From assembly GCF_024752305.1 (NCBI RefSeq), contig NZ_JANTHX010000005.1, forward strand, positions 89,050-153,049: a DNA stretch of 64,000 bases. The letters are read 5' to 3'. Below, piece after piece: positions 38,383-47,241 of this stretch (positions within the stretch are counted from its first letter, which is position 1; each line of letters starts with the position of its first letter). The notes under the pieces were generated by a model. That model was not told where the DNA came from and made no database searches. It worked only from the letters and a program-made list of their open reading frames with translations. This DNA comes from Protaetiibacter mangrovi. Its GTDB lineage: Bacteria; Actinomycetota; Actinomycetes; Actinomycetales; Microbacteriaceae. The translations under genes were made by a program, and so were the position numbers.

Positions 38383-38703
38383 GTGACCTACGTCATCGCC
38401 CTTCCCTGCGTGGATGTCAAAGACCGCGCCTGCATCGACGAGTGCCCCGTCGACTGCATCTACGAGGGCGACCGCATGCTCTACATCCACCCCGACGAGT
38501 GCGTCGACTGCGGTGCGTGCGAGCCGGTCTGCCCCGTCGAGGCCATCTACTACGAAGACGACCTGCCCGAGCAGTGGAGCGACTACTACAAGGCCAACGT
38601 CGAGTTCTTCGAGGAGATCGGATCGCCGGGCGGCGCCGCCAAGGTCGGTGTGATCGCGGGAGATCACCCGGTCGTCGCCGCGCTGCCGCCCCAGGGCGAG
38701 TGA
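38383..38703 (+). CDS. fdxA: Ferredoxin, seven-iron type
   Basis: 106 aa from the GTG at 38383. Cysteines are laid out as in mycobacterial/Streptomyces FdxA: CVDVKDRACIDECPVDC at residues 9-25, then CVDCGACEPVCPVEAIYYEDD. This pattern binds one [3Fe-4S] and one [4Fe-4S] cluster. It is a cytosolic electron carrier. The C-terminal tail is typical of the actinobacterial group. It immediately precedes the dapC gene (stop/start within a few bases), an arrangement conserved in actinobacteria. Confidence 0.95.
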   Translation: MTYVIALPCVDVKDRACIDECPVDCIYEGDRMLYIHPDECVDCGACEPVCPVEAIYYEDDLPEQWSDYYKANVEFFEEIGSPGGAAKVGVIAGDHPVVAALPPQGE

Positions 38704-38705
38704 CC

Positions 38706-39806
38706 GTGTCGTTGGAGTTGCCCGACTTCCCCTGGGATCTGCTGACGCCGTACGCCGACCAGGCGCGGGCGCATCCGGACGGCATCGTCGACCTGTCGGT
38801 CGGTTCCCCCGTCGACCCCACCCCGGCATCCGTGCGGGAGGCGCTCGCCGCCGCAACCGACGCGCACGCCTACCCCGCGACCTCCGGATCGCCCGCGCTG
38901 CGCGAGGCGATCGTCGAGTGGTACGCCCGGCGCCGCGGTGTGCCCGACCTCACCGTCGACAACGTCATCCCGACCATCGGGTCGAAGGAGTTCGTGGCGC
39001 TGCTGCCGAGGCTGCTCGGCCTCGGGCCGGGCGACGTCGTCGTGCAGCCCACCGCCGCGTACCCGAGCTACGCCGTGGGCGCGGCCGTCGTCGGCGCCAC
39101 CGTGCTCAGCTCCGACGAGCCCGAGGAGTGGCCGGCCGAGACCAGGCTCGTGTGGCTCAACAGCCCGGGCAACCCCGACGGGCGGGTGCACTCCCTCGCC
39201 TTCCTGCGTCGCGCGGTGGTGCGCGCCCGCGAGCTGGGCGCGGTCATCGCGAACGACGAATGCTACGCCGAGCTCGACTGGGGCTCCGACGAGCCCACCC
39301 CGAGCATCCTGCACCCGGAGGTGACGCAGGGCTCGCGGCGGCTGACGCTCTCGGTGTACTCGCTGTCGAAGCAGTCGAACCTCGCCGGCTACCGTGCGGC
39401 GTTCGTGGCCGGCTGCAGCGACCTCGTGGGCGAGCTGCTGACCGTGCGCAAGCACCTCGGGCTCATGCCCCCGGCACCCGTGCAGGCGGCGATGATCGCG
39501 GCCCTCGCCGACGAGGAGCACGTCGCGGCGCAGAAGGAGCTGTACCGGCGGCGGCGCGAGGCGCTCACCGCGGCGCTCACGGCATCCGGGTTCCGCATCG
39601 ACGGCTCCGAGGCCGGCCTCTACCTCTGGGCGAGCCGCGACGAGGACTGCTGGCAGACCGTCGCCGCGCTCGCGCGCATCGGCATCCTGGTGGCACCCGG
39701 ATCGTTCTACGGCGAGGCCGGGACGCGGCACGTGCGGGTGGCCCTCACTGCCACCGATGCGAGGGTAGACGAGGCCGTCTCCCGTCTGCGCGCCGGTAGG
39801 CTGTAA
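38706..39806 (+). CDS. dapC: Succinyldiaminopimelate transaminase DapC
   Basis: 366 aa, class I/II PLP aminotransferase. Start at the GTG at 38706; GTG 38700 (overlapping the fdxA stop) is also possible. The PLP lysine is in VYSLSKQSNLAGYRAAF, with SPGNPDGR and NDECYAELDWG upstream. Position after fdxA is characteristic of actinobacterial dapC, which transfers an amino group from glutamate to N-succinyl-2-amino-6-ketopimelate in lysine and peptidoglycan biosynthesis. dapD and dapE are nearby (42372, 43949). Confidence 0.93.
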   Translation: MSLELPDFPWDLLTPYADQARAHPDGIVDLSVGSPVDPTPASVREALAAATDAHAYPATSGSPALREAIVEWYARRRGVPDLTVDNVIPTIGSKEFVALLPRLLGLGPGDVVVQPTAAYPSYAVGAAVVGATVLSSDEPEEWPAETRLVWLNSPGNPDGRVHSLAFLRRAVVRARELGAVIANDECYAELDWGSDEPTPSILHPEVTQGSRRLTLSVYSLSKQSNLAGYRAAFVAGCSDLVGELLTVRKHLGLMPPAPVQAAMIAALADEEHVAAQKELYRRRREALTAALTASGFRIDGSEAGLYLWASRDEDCWQTVAALARIGILVAPGSFYGEAGTRHVRVALTATDARVDEAVSRLRAGRL

Positions 39807-39808
39807 CG

Positions 39809-41104
39809 GTGAGCGACACGACGAGCAACGAGAAGGTGACCCTGAACCTCGGCCATCGGGTCGCGGAGTTCCCGGTGCTGGCGGCCGTCGACGGCCGCGA
39901 CGCGGTCGACCTGTCGTCGTTCACCAAGCAGACCGGCTACAACACCTTCGACCCCGGGTTCGTGAACACCGCCGCCACGCGCAGCGCGATCACCTACATC
40001 GACGGCGACGAGGGCATCCTGCGCTACCGCGGCTACGCCATCGAGGATCTCGCCGCGAACTCCACCTACCTCGAGGTCGCCTGGCTGCTCATCTACGGCG
40101 AGCTGCCGACGCCGTCCGAGCTCGCCGAGTTCTCGGAGAAGGTGCGACGCCACACGCTGCTGCACGAGGACCTCAAGCGCTTCTTCTCGGCCCTGCCGCA
40201 CACCGCGCACCCCATGTCGGTGCTGTCGGCCGCGGTGTCGGCGCTGTCGACCTACTACGAGGACTCGCTCGACCCGAAGAACCCCGAGATGGTCGAGCTG
40301 TCGACCATCCGCCTGCTCGCGAAGCTGCCGGTCATCGCCGCCTACGCCCACAAGAAGTCGCTCGGCCAGGCGTTCCTCTACCCCGACAACTCGCTCGACT
40401 TCGTCGAGAACTTCCTGAAGCTCAACTTCGGCAACCTCGCCGAGGTGTACGACGTGAACCCCGTGCTCGTGAAGGCGCTCGACCGACTGCTCATCCTCCA
40501 CGAGGACCACGAGCAGAACGCCTCCACCTCGACGGTGCGGCTGGTGGGCTCGACGGAGGCGAACATGTTCGCGTCGATCTCCGCCGGCATCAACGCGCTG
40601 TACGGCCCGCTGCACGGCGGCGCCAACGAGGCGGTGCTGCGCATGCTCGCGCAGATCCAGGACTCGGGCGAGTCGGTGTCGAAGTTCGTCGAGCGGGTGA
40701 AGGCCAAGGAGGACGGCATCCGCCTCATGGGCTTCGGGCACCGCGTCTACAAGAACTACGACCCGCGCGCGAAACTCGTGAAGGAGTCGGCCGACGAGGT
40801 GCTCGCCGACCTCGGCGTGAAGGACCCGCTGCTCGACATCGCCAAGGAGCTCGAGCAGATCGCCCTCGACGACGAGTACTTCCAGGAGCGACGTCTCTAC
40901 CCGAACGTCGACTTCTACACCGGCGTGATCTACAAGGCGATGGGCTTCCCGACCCGCATGTTCACCGTGCTCTTCGCGATCGGCCGCCTGCCCGGCTGGA
41001 TCGCCCACTGGCGCGAGGCGAACGACGACGCCGGCACCAAGATCGGCCGTCCGCAGCAGCTCTACGTGGGCCCCGCCCCGCGCCCCTGGCCCGCCGGCCG
41101 CTGA
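39809..41104 (+). CDS. gltA: Citrate synthase
   Basis: 431 aa, type II citrate synthase that condenses acetyl-CoA with oxaloacetate. Catalytic His in GPLHGGANEAVL and GFGHRVYKNYDPRAK, and the Asp in YPNVDFYTGVIYKAMGFP are present. The N-terminal beta segment (NLGHRVAEFPVLAAVDGRDAVDLSSF) marks the hexameric bacterial form. Starts with the GTG at 39809, 2 nt after dapC. Followed by a 57-nt-loop hairpin at 41170 and the convergent DUF559 gene. Confidence 0.97.
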   Translation: MSDTTSNEKVTLNLGHRVAEFPVLAAVDGRDAVDLSSFTKQTGYNTFDPGFVNTAATRSAITYIDGDEGILRYRGYAIEDLAANSTYLEVAWLLIYGELPTPSELAEFSEKVRRHTLLHEDLKRFFSALPHTAHPMSVLSAAVSALSTYYEDSLDPKNPEMVELSTIRLLAKLPVIAAYAHKKSLGQAFLYPDNSLDFVENFLKLNFGNLAEVYDVNPVLVKALDRLLILHEDHEQNASTSTVRLVGSTEANMFASISAGINALYGPLHGGANEAVLRMLAQIQDSGESVSKFVERVKAKEDGIRLMGFGHRVYKNYDPRAKLVKESADEVLADLGVKDPLLDIAKELEQIALDDEYFQERRLYPNVDFYTGVIYKAMGFPTRMFTVLFAIGRLPGWIAHWREANDDAGTKIGRPQQLYVGPAPRPWPAGR

Positions 41105-41169
41105 CCCGCGCCGCCGCCGCGTCGCGGCGCCTCGGGCGTTGCTCCCCGTCCGCCCACCTCGTCGACTAC

Positions 41170-41256
41170 GTCGAAAATGCAGGAACTTCGAGCCGCCGCG
41201 TCCGGGAACGCTGGGTAGCAGTCGGCGACGCGCCCGACATCTCCTGCATTTTCCAC
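41170..41256. repeat. Hairpin repeat left of DUF559 gene
   Basis: GTCGAAAATGCAGGA (41170-41184) and TCCTGCATTTTCCAC (41242-41256) pair at 14 of 15 positions around a 57-nt loop, total 87 nt. The same arms occur, with the same loop length, at 42250-42336. The loop matches the inverse complement of the other loop at 31 of 57 positions, against 18 of 57 in direct orientation. Confidence 0.85.
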
Positions 41257-41293
41257 CCAGTGGTCGCGACTTCGGGATCCGTGAATCGGGGTA

Positions 41294-42160
41294 TCAGCGG
41301 TGGTCGCCGCGTGCGAGCGCGGCGCGGATCGACGCCATCACCTCATCCGGGCGGTACACGACCTGCACGTAGCTGAAGTGCAGCACCCGGTAGCCGCGGA
41401 TGCCGAGCCGGGCGTCGCGCGCACGGTCCCGTTCGAACGCGCCGGAGTTGTCGTGGTGCTCCTTCCCGTCGACTTCGATGACGAGGCGACCGAGAAGGAA
41501 GTCGACACGCATGTCGTCGATCCACTGCTGGGTGAGAAACGGGATGCCTGCTCGGATGAGATGCCACCGCAGAACGGATTCCGGGAAGGACTCCGACCGG
41601 GGGTCGACAAAGGAGAGGATCTCGCCTCGCTCACCCGGAAGGCGACGGCGCAGCTCACGGAGGTCCGATCGGTTCAGGACCCGACTCGAGAGCCCGCTGT
41701 CGAGCGCACCGAGCACCCACTGCGGCGCGTGGCACGCGGCGAGGTCGACGATGCATTCGATCGGCGTCGCGCGGAATCGATCGTGTGCTTCGGCATCCCT
41801 CCAATGGAGGACGACCCGATCGTCGGGTTCGTCGGAGAGCCGGATGCGCCGATCATCCGGGCGCCTCATTCGCGCATCGTGCGGTGGCACGATCACGTGG
41901 AGGTGGTCGTCGGGCGGCGACCACATTCCGAAGCTCGATACCGCGTTCACGCAGGTGAGTAGGCCCCCCACCCTCCAGGCAGCAGCGAGGAGCCCGTCGA
42001 TCTCGTTGAGTGCATACCATCCGTTGCGAATTCTCTGCACCCATCGCTGTCGGACGGCGTAGTCGAGTGCACGGTAGGTCCACCCCATCTTCAGCAGGGC
42101 GTGCGCTGGGGCGAGGCCGCCGAGGCTTCGGAGATCTGCGGTCAGGCTCATCCGCAGCAT
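41294..42160 (-). CDS. DUF559 PD-(D/E)XK protein with AbiEi-like N-terminus
   Basis: 288 aa from the ATG at 42160, preceded by GAGGTGG. The N-terminus (SLTADLRSLGGLAPAHALLKMG, then RIRNGWYAL) resembles the winged-helix AbiEi antitoxin fold. The C-terminus is a DUF559 domain, related to Vsr and other very-short-patch or restriction-type nucleases: E of FPESVLRWHL, then D of RVDFLLGRLVIEVDGKEHH with D...E-x-D-x-K, and the closing GYRVLHFSYVQVVYRP. All catalytic positions are present. GC falls to 57-58% in sampled stretches against about 70% around it. Flanked by inverted hairpin repeats. No AbiEii toxin partner is adjacent. Confidence 0.85.
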   Translation of the reverse strand: MLRMSLTADLRSLGGLAPAHALLKMGWTYRALDYAVRQRWVQRIRNGWYALNEIDGLLAAAWRVGGLLTCVNAVSSFGMWSPPDDHLHVIVPPHDARMRRPDDRRIRLSDEPDDRVVLHWRDAEAHDRFRATPIECIVDLAACHAPQWVLGALDSGLSSRVLNRSDLRELRRRLPGERGEILSFVDPRSESFPESVLRWHLIRAGIPFLTQQWIDDMRVDFLLGRLVIEVDGKEHHDNSGAFERDRARDARLGIRGYRVLHFSYVQVVYRPDEVMASIRAALARGDHR

Positions 42161-42249
42161 GCTGACCACCTCGGACCGCATCCCGTCGCATGGGTCGGGT
42201 ATCGGCGCGCAACATCAGAGTCGACCGCCCGTGCAGGAGAGGAGGTGAG

Positions 42250-42336
42250 GTCGAAAATGCAGGAGAATCCGGGCGTGTCCCCTGTTCAATCCCTGTGAAA
42301 CCAGGGTCGGCAGCTTTGGGTTCCTGCATTTTCGAC
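42250..42336. repeat. Hairpin repeat right of DUF559 gene
   Basis: GTCGAAAATGCAGGA (42250-42264) and TCCTGCATTTTCGAC (42322-42336) are perfect inverted repeats around a 57-nt loop, total 87 nt; one flanking G/C pair extends it. Arms and loop length equal those of 41170-41256, and the loops are similar when one is inverted. It lies between the DUF559 start and the dapD stop and could also terminate dapD. Confidence 0.85.
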
Positions 42337-42371
42337 CCGACTGCAGGGTGGGGACGACGCGGCGGGTACGG

Positions 42372-43295
42372 CTAGGCGTGCAGTTGGGCGTTGAGCTCGA
42401 CGCCGTGGCCGGCGCGGGGGAGCGCCTCGACGGCCCCGGAGAGGGAGTTGCGGCGGAACAGGATGCCGGGCACGCCCGAGAGCTCCACGGCCTTCACCGT
42501 GCGGGGGCCCGCCGGCAGCAGGTAGGTGATCTTGGTGCCGGCGGTCACGTAGAGGCCGGCCTCGACGACCGAGTCGTCGCCGATCGAGATGCCGATGCCG
42601 GAGTTCGCCCCGAGCAGCGCGCGCTCGCCGATGACGACGCGCTGGGTGCCGCCGCCCGAGAGGGTGCCCATGATCGACGCGCCGCCGCCCACATCCGAGC
42701 CGTCGCCCACGACGACGCCCTGCGAGATGCGGCCCTCGACCATCGAGGCGCCGAGGGTGCCGGCGTTGTAGTTCACGAAGCCCTCGTGCATCACGGTCGT
42801 GCCGGGGGAGAGGTGCGCGCCGAGCCGCACGCGCGCCGCATCCGCGATGCGCACGCGCTCGGGCACCACGTAGTCGAGCAGCCGGGGGAACTTGTCGACC
42901 CCGTGCACCGACACCCCCGCCCGCTGCAGGCGCCCGCGGCCGCTCTGCAGCACCGACGGATGCGCGGGGCCGGCGGTCGTCCACGCCACGATCGGCAGGT
43001 GGGCGAAGACGCCGTCGAGGTTGACCTCGTTGGGCTTCACCAGCAGGTGCGACAGCAGGTGCAGCCGCAGGTAGGCGTCGGGGGTGGACGCGGGCGGGGC
43101 GTCGGTGTCGATCTCGACGAGGACCGCCGCCGTGGTCACCTGCCGCACCTCGTCGTCTCCCACCCCGTCGCCCACCTCGGCGGGTGCGACGGCATCCGCG
43201 GGGGCCGCTCCCAGGGCGGGTGCGGGGAACCAGGTGTCGAGCACGGTGCCGTCGGCGGCGGTCGTGGCCAGTCCGTGGCCCCAGGCGGTCGTCAT
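42372..43295 (-). CDS. dapD: Tetrahydrodipicolinate N-succinyltransferase DapD
   Basis: 307 aa. The left-handed beta-helix hexapeptide repeats run through [35 protein letters not shown] and [36 protein letters not shown]. This is the longer actinobacterial form rather than the E. coli one. It succinylates tetrahydrodipicolinate, the committing step in the succinylase branch of lysine/mDAP biosynthesis. It is divergent from the DUF218 gene and dapE. Start ATG 43295. Confidence 0.93.
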   Translation of the reverse strand: MTTAWGHGLATTAADGTVLDTWFPAPALGAAPADAVAPAEVGDGVGDDEVRQVTTAAVLVEIDTDAPPASTPDAYLRLHLLSHLLVKPNEVNLDGVFAHLPIVAWTTAGPAHPSVLQSGRGRLQRAGVSVHGVDKFPRLLDYVVPERVRIADAARVRLGAHLSPGTTVMHEGFVNYNAGTLGASMVEGRISQGVVVGDGSDVGGGASIMGTLSGGGTQRVVIGERALLGANSGIGISIGDDSVVEAGLYVTAGTKITYLLPAGPRTVKAVELSGVPGILFRRNSLSGAVEALPRAGHGVELNAQLHA

Positions 43296-43354
43296 GACTC
43301 CAGGCTATCGGCCCGACCGCGGCGCGATCCGCGGGCCGGTCGTACGATCGCCTG

Positions 43355-43939
43355 GTGCGCAGGCTCGCGATCGCGGTCGCCGCGGTTCTCGCCGCGGTGC
43401 TGATGTGGGGCGAGCTCGTGCACCTGCGGGCCTCCACGAGGCGGCTGGGCGGCGCCGCGGGGGCCGACGGCCCCCAGGTCGTCGTCGGACTCGGCTACGG
43501 CAACCGCGGAACGCGCGCGAACCTCGTCAACCGGCAGCGGGTGCGGGCGGCCGTCCGCACCTTCCGCGGTGCGCCCGGAGACCGACTCGTGTTCAGCGGG
43601 GGCCCCGTGCACAGCCCGGTGCCCGAGGCCGAGCTGATGGCGCACTACGCACGCGAGGAGCTGGGCGTGCGGGGCGAGATCCTCGTCGAGACGCGCAGCC
43701 GCAACACCCGCGAGAACGTGCGCAACGTCGTGCCGCTGCTCGAGGGCGCCGCCCGCATCGCCCTCGTGTCGAATCCGCTGCACGGCGAGTACGCCCGCGC
43801 GGAGCTGCGGCGCATCCGCCCCGACCTGGCCGAGCGCCTGGTGCGGGCCGACGACTACCGCGTCGGCGAGCAGCTGCTGCTGAAGCCCGTGATGGCGGTG
43901 ATCGGCCTCCGGGCGCTGCGCGGGCTGCCCCGCCCGTAG
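43355..43939 (+). CDS. DUF218/YdcF-like protein
   Basis: 194 aa from the GTG at 43355. An N-terminal membrane helix (LAIAVAAVLAAVLMWGELV) precedes a Rossmann-like domain with VVVGLGYGNRG, VFSGGPVHSP, ETRSRNTRENVRNVVPLL and LVSNPLHGEYARAELRR, which match the DUF218 family (YdcF, SanA). Roles in envelope polymer metabolism or vancomycin resistance have been proposed for SanA, but the substrate is unknown. It sits 9 nt before dapE and may be cotranscribed. Confidence 0.85.
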   Translation: MRRLAIAVAAVLAAVLMWGELVHLRASTRRLGGAAGADGPQVVVGLGYGNRGTRANLVNRQRVRAAVRTFRGAPGDRLVFSGGPVHSPVPEAELMAHYAREELGVRGEILVETRSRNTRENVRNVVPLLEGAARIALVSNPLHGEYARAELRRIRPDLAERLVRADDYRVGEQLLLKPVMAVIGLRALRGLPRP

Positions 43940-43948
43940 GCTGGGTTC

Positions 43949-45025
43949 GTGCCCGCGCTCGACCTCACCGCCTCCACGACCGAGCTCACCCGGCAGCTCG
44001 TCGACGTCTTCTCGGTGTCGGGGGAGGAGGCGGCGCTCGCCGACGCGATCGAGGCGGTGCTGCGCGCCCAGCCGCACCTCGAGGTGATCCGCGACGGGGA
44101 CGCCGTGGTCGCCCGCACGCGGCTCGGCCGTGCCCAGCGGGTGGTCATCGCGGGCCACATCGACACCGTGCCGGTGAACGGCAACCTCCCCGCGCGCCTC
44201 GACGACGGTGGCGCGACCCTCTGGGGTCGCGGCACGGTCGACATGAAGGGCGGCTGCGCGGTCATGCTGGCGCTCGCGGTGGAGCTCGCCGCGCCTGCCG
44301 TCGACGTCACCTGGGTCTGGTACGACAACGAGGAGGTCGACTCCGCCCGGAACGGACTGGGACGCATCGCCCGCGAGCGGCCGGAGCTGCTCGAGGCGGA
44401 CTTCGCGATCCTCGGCGAGCCCTCGAACGGCGAGATCGAGGGCGGCTGCAACGGCACGATCCGCGTCGACGTCACCACCCGCGGCCGCCGGGCGCATTCG
44501 GCGCGCGCTTGGATGGGCGAGAACGCCATCCACGCTGCGGCGCCGGTGCTGGAGCGGTTGGCCGCGTACGAGGCGCAGGAGGTGGAGGTCGACGGCCTCG
44601 TCTACCGTGAGAGCCTCTCGGCGGTCCGCATCTCGGGCGGGGTGGCGGGCAACGTCATCCCCGACGAGTGCACGGTGCACGTGAACTACCGCTTCGCGCC
44701 GAGCCGCAGCGGCGCCGAGGCCCTCGCCCACCTCGAGCAGCTGTTCGCGGGGCTGCCGGTCGAGATCGTCGTCGCCGACCTCGCCGAGGGCGCACGCCCC
44801 GGGCTCGACGCGCCCCTCGCGCAGCAGTTCGTGGCGGCCGTCGGGGGCGAGGCGCGCCCCAAATACGGCTGGACGGATGTGGCCCGCTTCAGCGCCCTCG
44901 GCATCCCGGCCGTCAACTACGGTCCGGGTGACCCGAGCCTCGCGCACGCTGACGACGAGCGGGTTCCGGTGGCTCAGATCGAGCGGGTCGAGGCGGGCCT
45001 GCGCCGATGGCTGACCGCCGGCTGA
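43949..45025 (+). CDS. dapE: Succinyl-diaminopimelate desuccinylase DapE
   Basis: 358 aa from the GTG at 43949, M20 metallopeptidase. Metal ligands are in AGHIDTVPV (His), [14 protein letters not shown] (Asp), [13 protein letters not shown] (Glu-Glu) and [16 protein letters not shown] (Glu); the dimerisation lid contains [17 protein letters not shown]. It removes succinate from N-succinyl-LL-diaminopimelate after DapD and DapC have acted, completing the branch. The next gene overlaps it by 19 nt. Confidence 0.93.
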   Translation: MPALDLTASTTELTRQLVDVFSVSGEEAALADAIEAVLRAQPHLEVIRDGDAVVARTRLGRAQRVVIAGHIDTVPVNGNLPARLDDGGATLWGRGTVDMKGGCAVMLALAVELAAPAVDVTWVWYDNEEVDSARNGLGRIARERPELLEADFAILGEPSNGEIEGGCNGTIRVDVTTRGRRAHSARAWMGENAIHAAAPVLERLAAYEAQEVEVDGLVYRESLSAVRISGGVAGNVIPDECTVHVNYRFAPSRSGAEALAHLEQLFAGLPVEIVVADLAEGARPGLDAPLAQQFVAAVGGEARPKYGWTDVARFSALGIPAVNYGPGDPSLAHADDERVPVAQIERVEAGLRRWLTAG

Positions 45026-46245
45026 TCACCCCGGCGCTCGTGCGCTGGCGGCTCACGCCGTGGTGGGGCCGGGTGCTCGTCGTCTATGCGCTCAGCCGCG
45101 TCGTCACGACGGTCGTCCTGCTGTGCTTCGCGGTCGTGCAGGCGCACGAGACCGGCACCACCGTGCCGGACTACTTCACCCTCGCCGCCAACTGGGACGG
45201 CCAGTGGTACTGGATCATCGCGCTGAACGGCTACCCGGCCGAGCTGCCGAAGGATGACGCGGGGCACGTCACCGAGAACGCCTGGGCGTTCCTGCCGGTG
45301 TATCCGCTGCTGCTGGGCGTGTTCGCCCGGGCCGGGTTCGGCTTCCCGGTGATCGCCGTCCTGTTCTCGCTCGCGGCGGGGGCGGGCGCCGCACTGCTGT
45401 TCGAGCGGCTGCTGCGCGGCGCGGGCCTCGGGGCGGGACAGGCGCTCACGGGCGTCGTCCTGCTCTGCACGGCGCCCCTGTCGGTGATGTTCCAGGTGTC
45501 CTACGCCGAGGCGTCGGGCCTCGCGCTGCTGTTCCTCGCCCTGCTGCTCGTGCAGCGTCGCCGTTTCGGCGTGCTGCTGCCCGTCGTGGTCGTGATGTCG
45601 CTGACCCGACCGAGCGGCCTCGCGTTCGCGTTGTTCCTGCTGCTCTACCTCGTGGCGCGGCTGGTGCGGTGGCGCCGCGACGCCGAGGCGCATCCGCTGC
45701 CCCGGCGGGAGGCGCTCGCCATCTGCGTCGCCGGGATCGTGAGCGTCGCGGCGGGCCTGCTGTGGTCGGCGATCGCGTGGGCGGTGACCGGTTCGGTGTC
45801 GGCGTACACGGATACCGAGCTCGCCTGGCGCGCCGGGTACCTCGGCTACGGGCATCTCGTGCCCTTCGCGGCATGGTTCGACGGGATCGCCTTCTGGCTG
45901 CGCTTCGCCGGTGTTCCGGAGACGGCATCCGCGGGCGCTGCGGTGGCGGTCGTGGGGGCGTCGCTCGTGCTGTTCGCGGGGTTCGTCCTCAGCCCGTGGG
46001 CGCGGCGGCTCGGGCTCGAGGTGCGCCTGTGGCTCGTGGGCTACCTCGTCTACCTCATGGCGGTGTTCTTCCCGCAGTCGAGCACCTGGCGGCTGCTGCT
46101 GCCGCTCTCGCCCGCGCTCGGCGCCTTCGCGGTGCCGCGGTCGCGCCTGTGGCGGGTGTCGCTCGTCGTGCTCGGGGTGCTCGGGCAGCTGGTGTGGGTG
46201 TACTTCTGCTGGATCCGCCTGCCCGGCGACTGGTCGCCGCCGTAG
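45007..46245 (+). CDS. GT-C-type glycosyltransferase (PIG-V-like)
   Basis: 412 aa with about ten membrane helices. The first exterior loop carries [21 protein letters not shown], the W-D-x-x-W-Y motif of PIG-V/DolP-mannose-dependent GT-C enzymes, followed by [10 protein letters not shown]. It is likely a membrane mannosyl- or glucosyltransferase that uses a polyprenyl-linked sugar to build envelope glycans. The acceptor is unknown. The start overlaps dapE by 19 nt, so translation is coupled, though a functional link with lysine biosynthesis is not obvious. Confidence 0.85.
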   Translation: MADRRLITPALVRWRLTPWWGRVLVVYALSRVVTTVVLLCFAVVQAHETGTTVPDYFTLAANWDGQWYWIIALNGYPAELPKDDAGHVTENAWAFLPVYPLLLGVFARAGFGFPVIAVLFSLAAGAGAALLFERLLRGAGLGAGQALTGVVLLCTAPLSVMFQVSYAEASGLALLFLALLLVQRRRFGVLLPVVVVMSLTRPSGLAFALFLLLYLVARLVRWRRDAEAHPLPRREALAICVAGIVSVAAGLLWSAIAWAVTGSVSAYTDTELAWRAGYLGYGHLVPFAAWFDGIAFWLRFAGVPETASAGAAVAVVGASLVLFAGFVLSPWARRLGLEVRLWLVGYLVYLMAVFFPQSSTWRLLLPLSPALGAFAVPRSRLWRVSLVVLGVLGQLVWVYFCWIRLPGDWSPP

Positions 46246-46261
46246 GCCCGCACCCCGCGGA

Positions 46262-46291
46262 TTGGCCCGTGTCCGCCGCATACGGGATAAT
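46262..46291 (+). promoter_or_regulatory. Candidate sigma-70-type promoter before DUF3117
   Basis: TTGGCC at 46262-46267 and GATAAT at 46286-46291 are spaced by 18 nt, a plausible -35/-10 pair. It lies about 30 nt before the DUF3117 ATG. Confidence 0.5.
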
Positions 46292-46323
46292 GGGGATGAG
46301 CAACCGTCGAAAGGGGACATCTC

Positions 46324-46494
46324 ATGGCAGCCATGAAGCCGAGGACCGGTGACGGCCCGATGGAGGCTGTGAAGGAGGGTCGCCTCATCATCGTGCGCGT
46401 TCCGCTGGAGGGCGGGGGGCGTCTCGTGGTCTCGGTCAACGATGACGAGGCCAAGGAGCTGCACGACGCGCTCGCGGGCGTCATCGCGGGCTGA
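46324..46494 (+). CDS. DUF3117 small protein
   Basis: 56 aa, MAAMKPRTGDGPMEAVKEG at the start and RLVVSVNDDEAKELHDALAGVIAG at the end. This tiny protein is nearly invariant across Actinobacteria, but its function is unknown. GAAAGGGG precedes the ATG. It is followed by a canonical terminator (46511-46544) and is monocistronic with its own promoter candidate (46262-46291). Confidence 0.95.
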   Translation: MAAMKPRTGDGPMEAVKEGRLIIVRVPLEGGGRLVVSVNDDEAKELHDALAGVIAG

Positions 46495-46510
46495 AACCCA
46501 TCCTGAAGCG

Positions 46511-46544
46511 AAACCCCGCCTGGTCCTCCGGATCGGCGGGGTTT
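46511..46544 (+). terminator. Rho-independent terminator after DUF3117
   Basis: AAACCCCGCC (46511-46520) pairs with GGCGGGGTTT (46535-46544) around a 14-nt loop; the stem is G/C-rich and bounded by A/T pairs, followed by CTG. One of the few textbook terminators in the window. Confidence 0.85.
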
Positions 46545-46551
46545 CTGCGTC

Positions 46552-47184
46552 TCAGTCGGCGGTCTTGACGAGCTGCAGCAGGCCGTCGCCGGCCGTGCTG
46601 AGGGCGGCGGTCACGGCGCTCGACTCCGCGATCGTCGCGAGCAGCGCTCGGTAGTCGGCGACCGTCTCGTCGCGGTGCGCCGGGTCGGCCACCCGCCCGC
46701 GCCAGAGGGCGTGCGCGACGACGACGATGCCGCCCTTCCGCGCGATCCGCAGGCCGTGCTCCACGTAGTCGAGCACGGATGCCGCATCCGCGTCGACGAG
46801 CACCAGGTCGTAGGCGCCGTCGTTCATGCGCGGCAGCACCTCGGTGGCCCGTCCCGCGATGAGCCGGGTGCGGGCGGCGGGGATGCCCGCGTCGGCATAC
46901 GCCTGGCGGGCGCGGTTCTGGTGGTCGATCTCGACGTCGATCGTCGTGAGGGTGGCGCCCGGGGCGCCCTGCAGCAGCCAGAGGCCGCTCACGCCGGCTC
47001 CCGTGCCGATCTCGAGGATGGTGCGGGCGTCGATCGCGGCGGCCAGCACCGCGAGCTGCGCTCCGGCGGCGGGCGAGACGGGGTCGATGCCGAGCTCGAG
47101 CGAGTGCTGGCGGGCGAGCTGCGTGGTCGCCGGCTCGCCCGAGAACTCCTCGGCGTACTTCCAGCTCAGGTCCTTGTCGCTCAC
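46552..47184 (-). CDS. O-methyltransferase (SAM-dependent)
   Basis: 210 aa, Rossmann methyltransferase of the catechol-O-methyltransferase-like group. Motif I is LEIGTGAGVSGLWLL, the acidic end of strand 2 is TTIDVEIDHQNRARQAYADAG, and DLVLVDADAASVLDYVEHGLRIARKGG gives motif IV and the metal-binding Asp-Ala-Asp. In many actinobacteria a gene like this (Rv1220c-type) lies next to the tatB locus, as here. Substrate unknown. It begins at ATG 47184, divergent from tatB. Confidence 0.9.
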   Translation of the reverse strand: MSDKDLSWKYAEEFSGEPATTQLARQHSLELGIDPVSPAAGAQLAVLAAAIDARTILEIGTGAGVSGLWLLQGAPGATLTTIDVEIDHQNRARQAYADAGIPAARTRLIAGRATEVLPRMNDGAYDLVLVDADAASVLDYVEHGLRIARKGGIVVVAHALWRGRVADPAHRDETVADYRALLATIAESSAVTAALSTAGDGLLQLVKTAD

Positions 47185-47241
47185 GTCGCCTCCGGGTTCC
47201 AGCGTAGGCCGTGCCCAGCCGGCGACGGTTATCCTGAGCGG

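Noticed and set aside
41294-42160. AbiEi/AbiEii toxin-antitoxin system
   Set aside because: There is no AbiEii nucleotidyltransferase next to it, and the C-terminus is a nuclease-type DUF559 domain.
42250-42336. Right-hand hairpin as a plain dapD terminator
   Set aside because: It can serve that role, but it does not explain the same arms and loop length recurring on the other side of the DUF559 gene.
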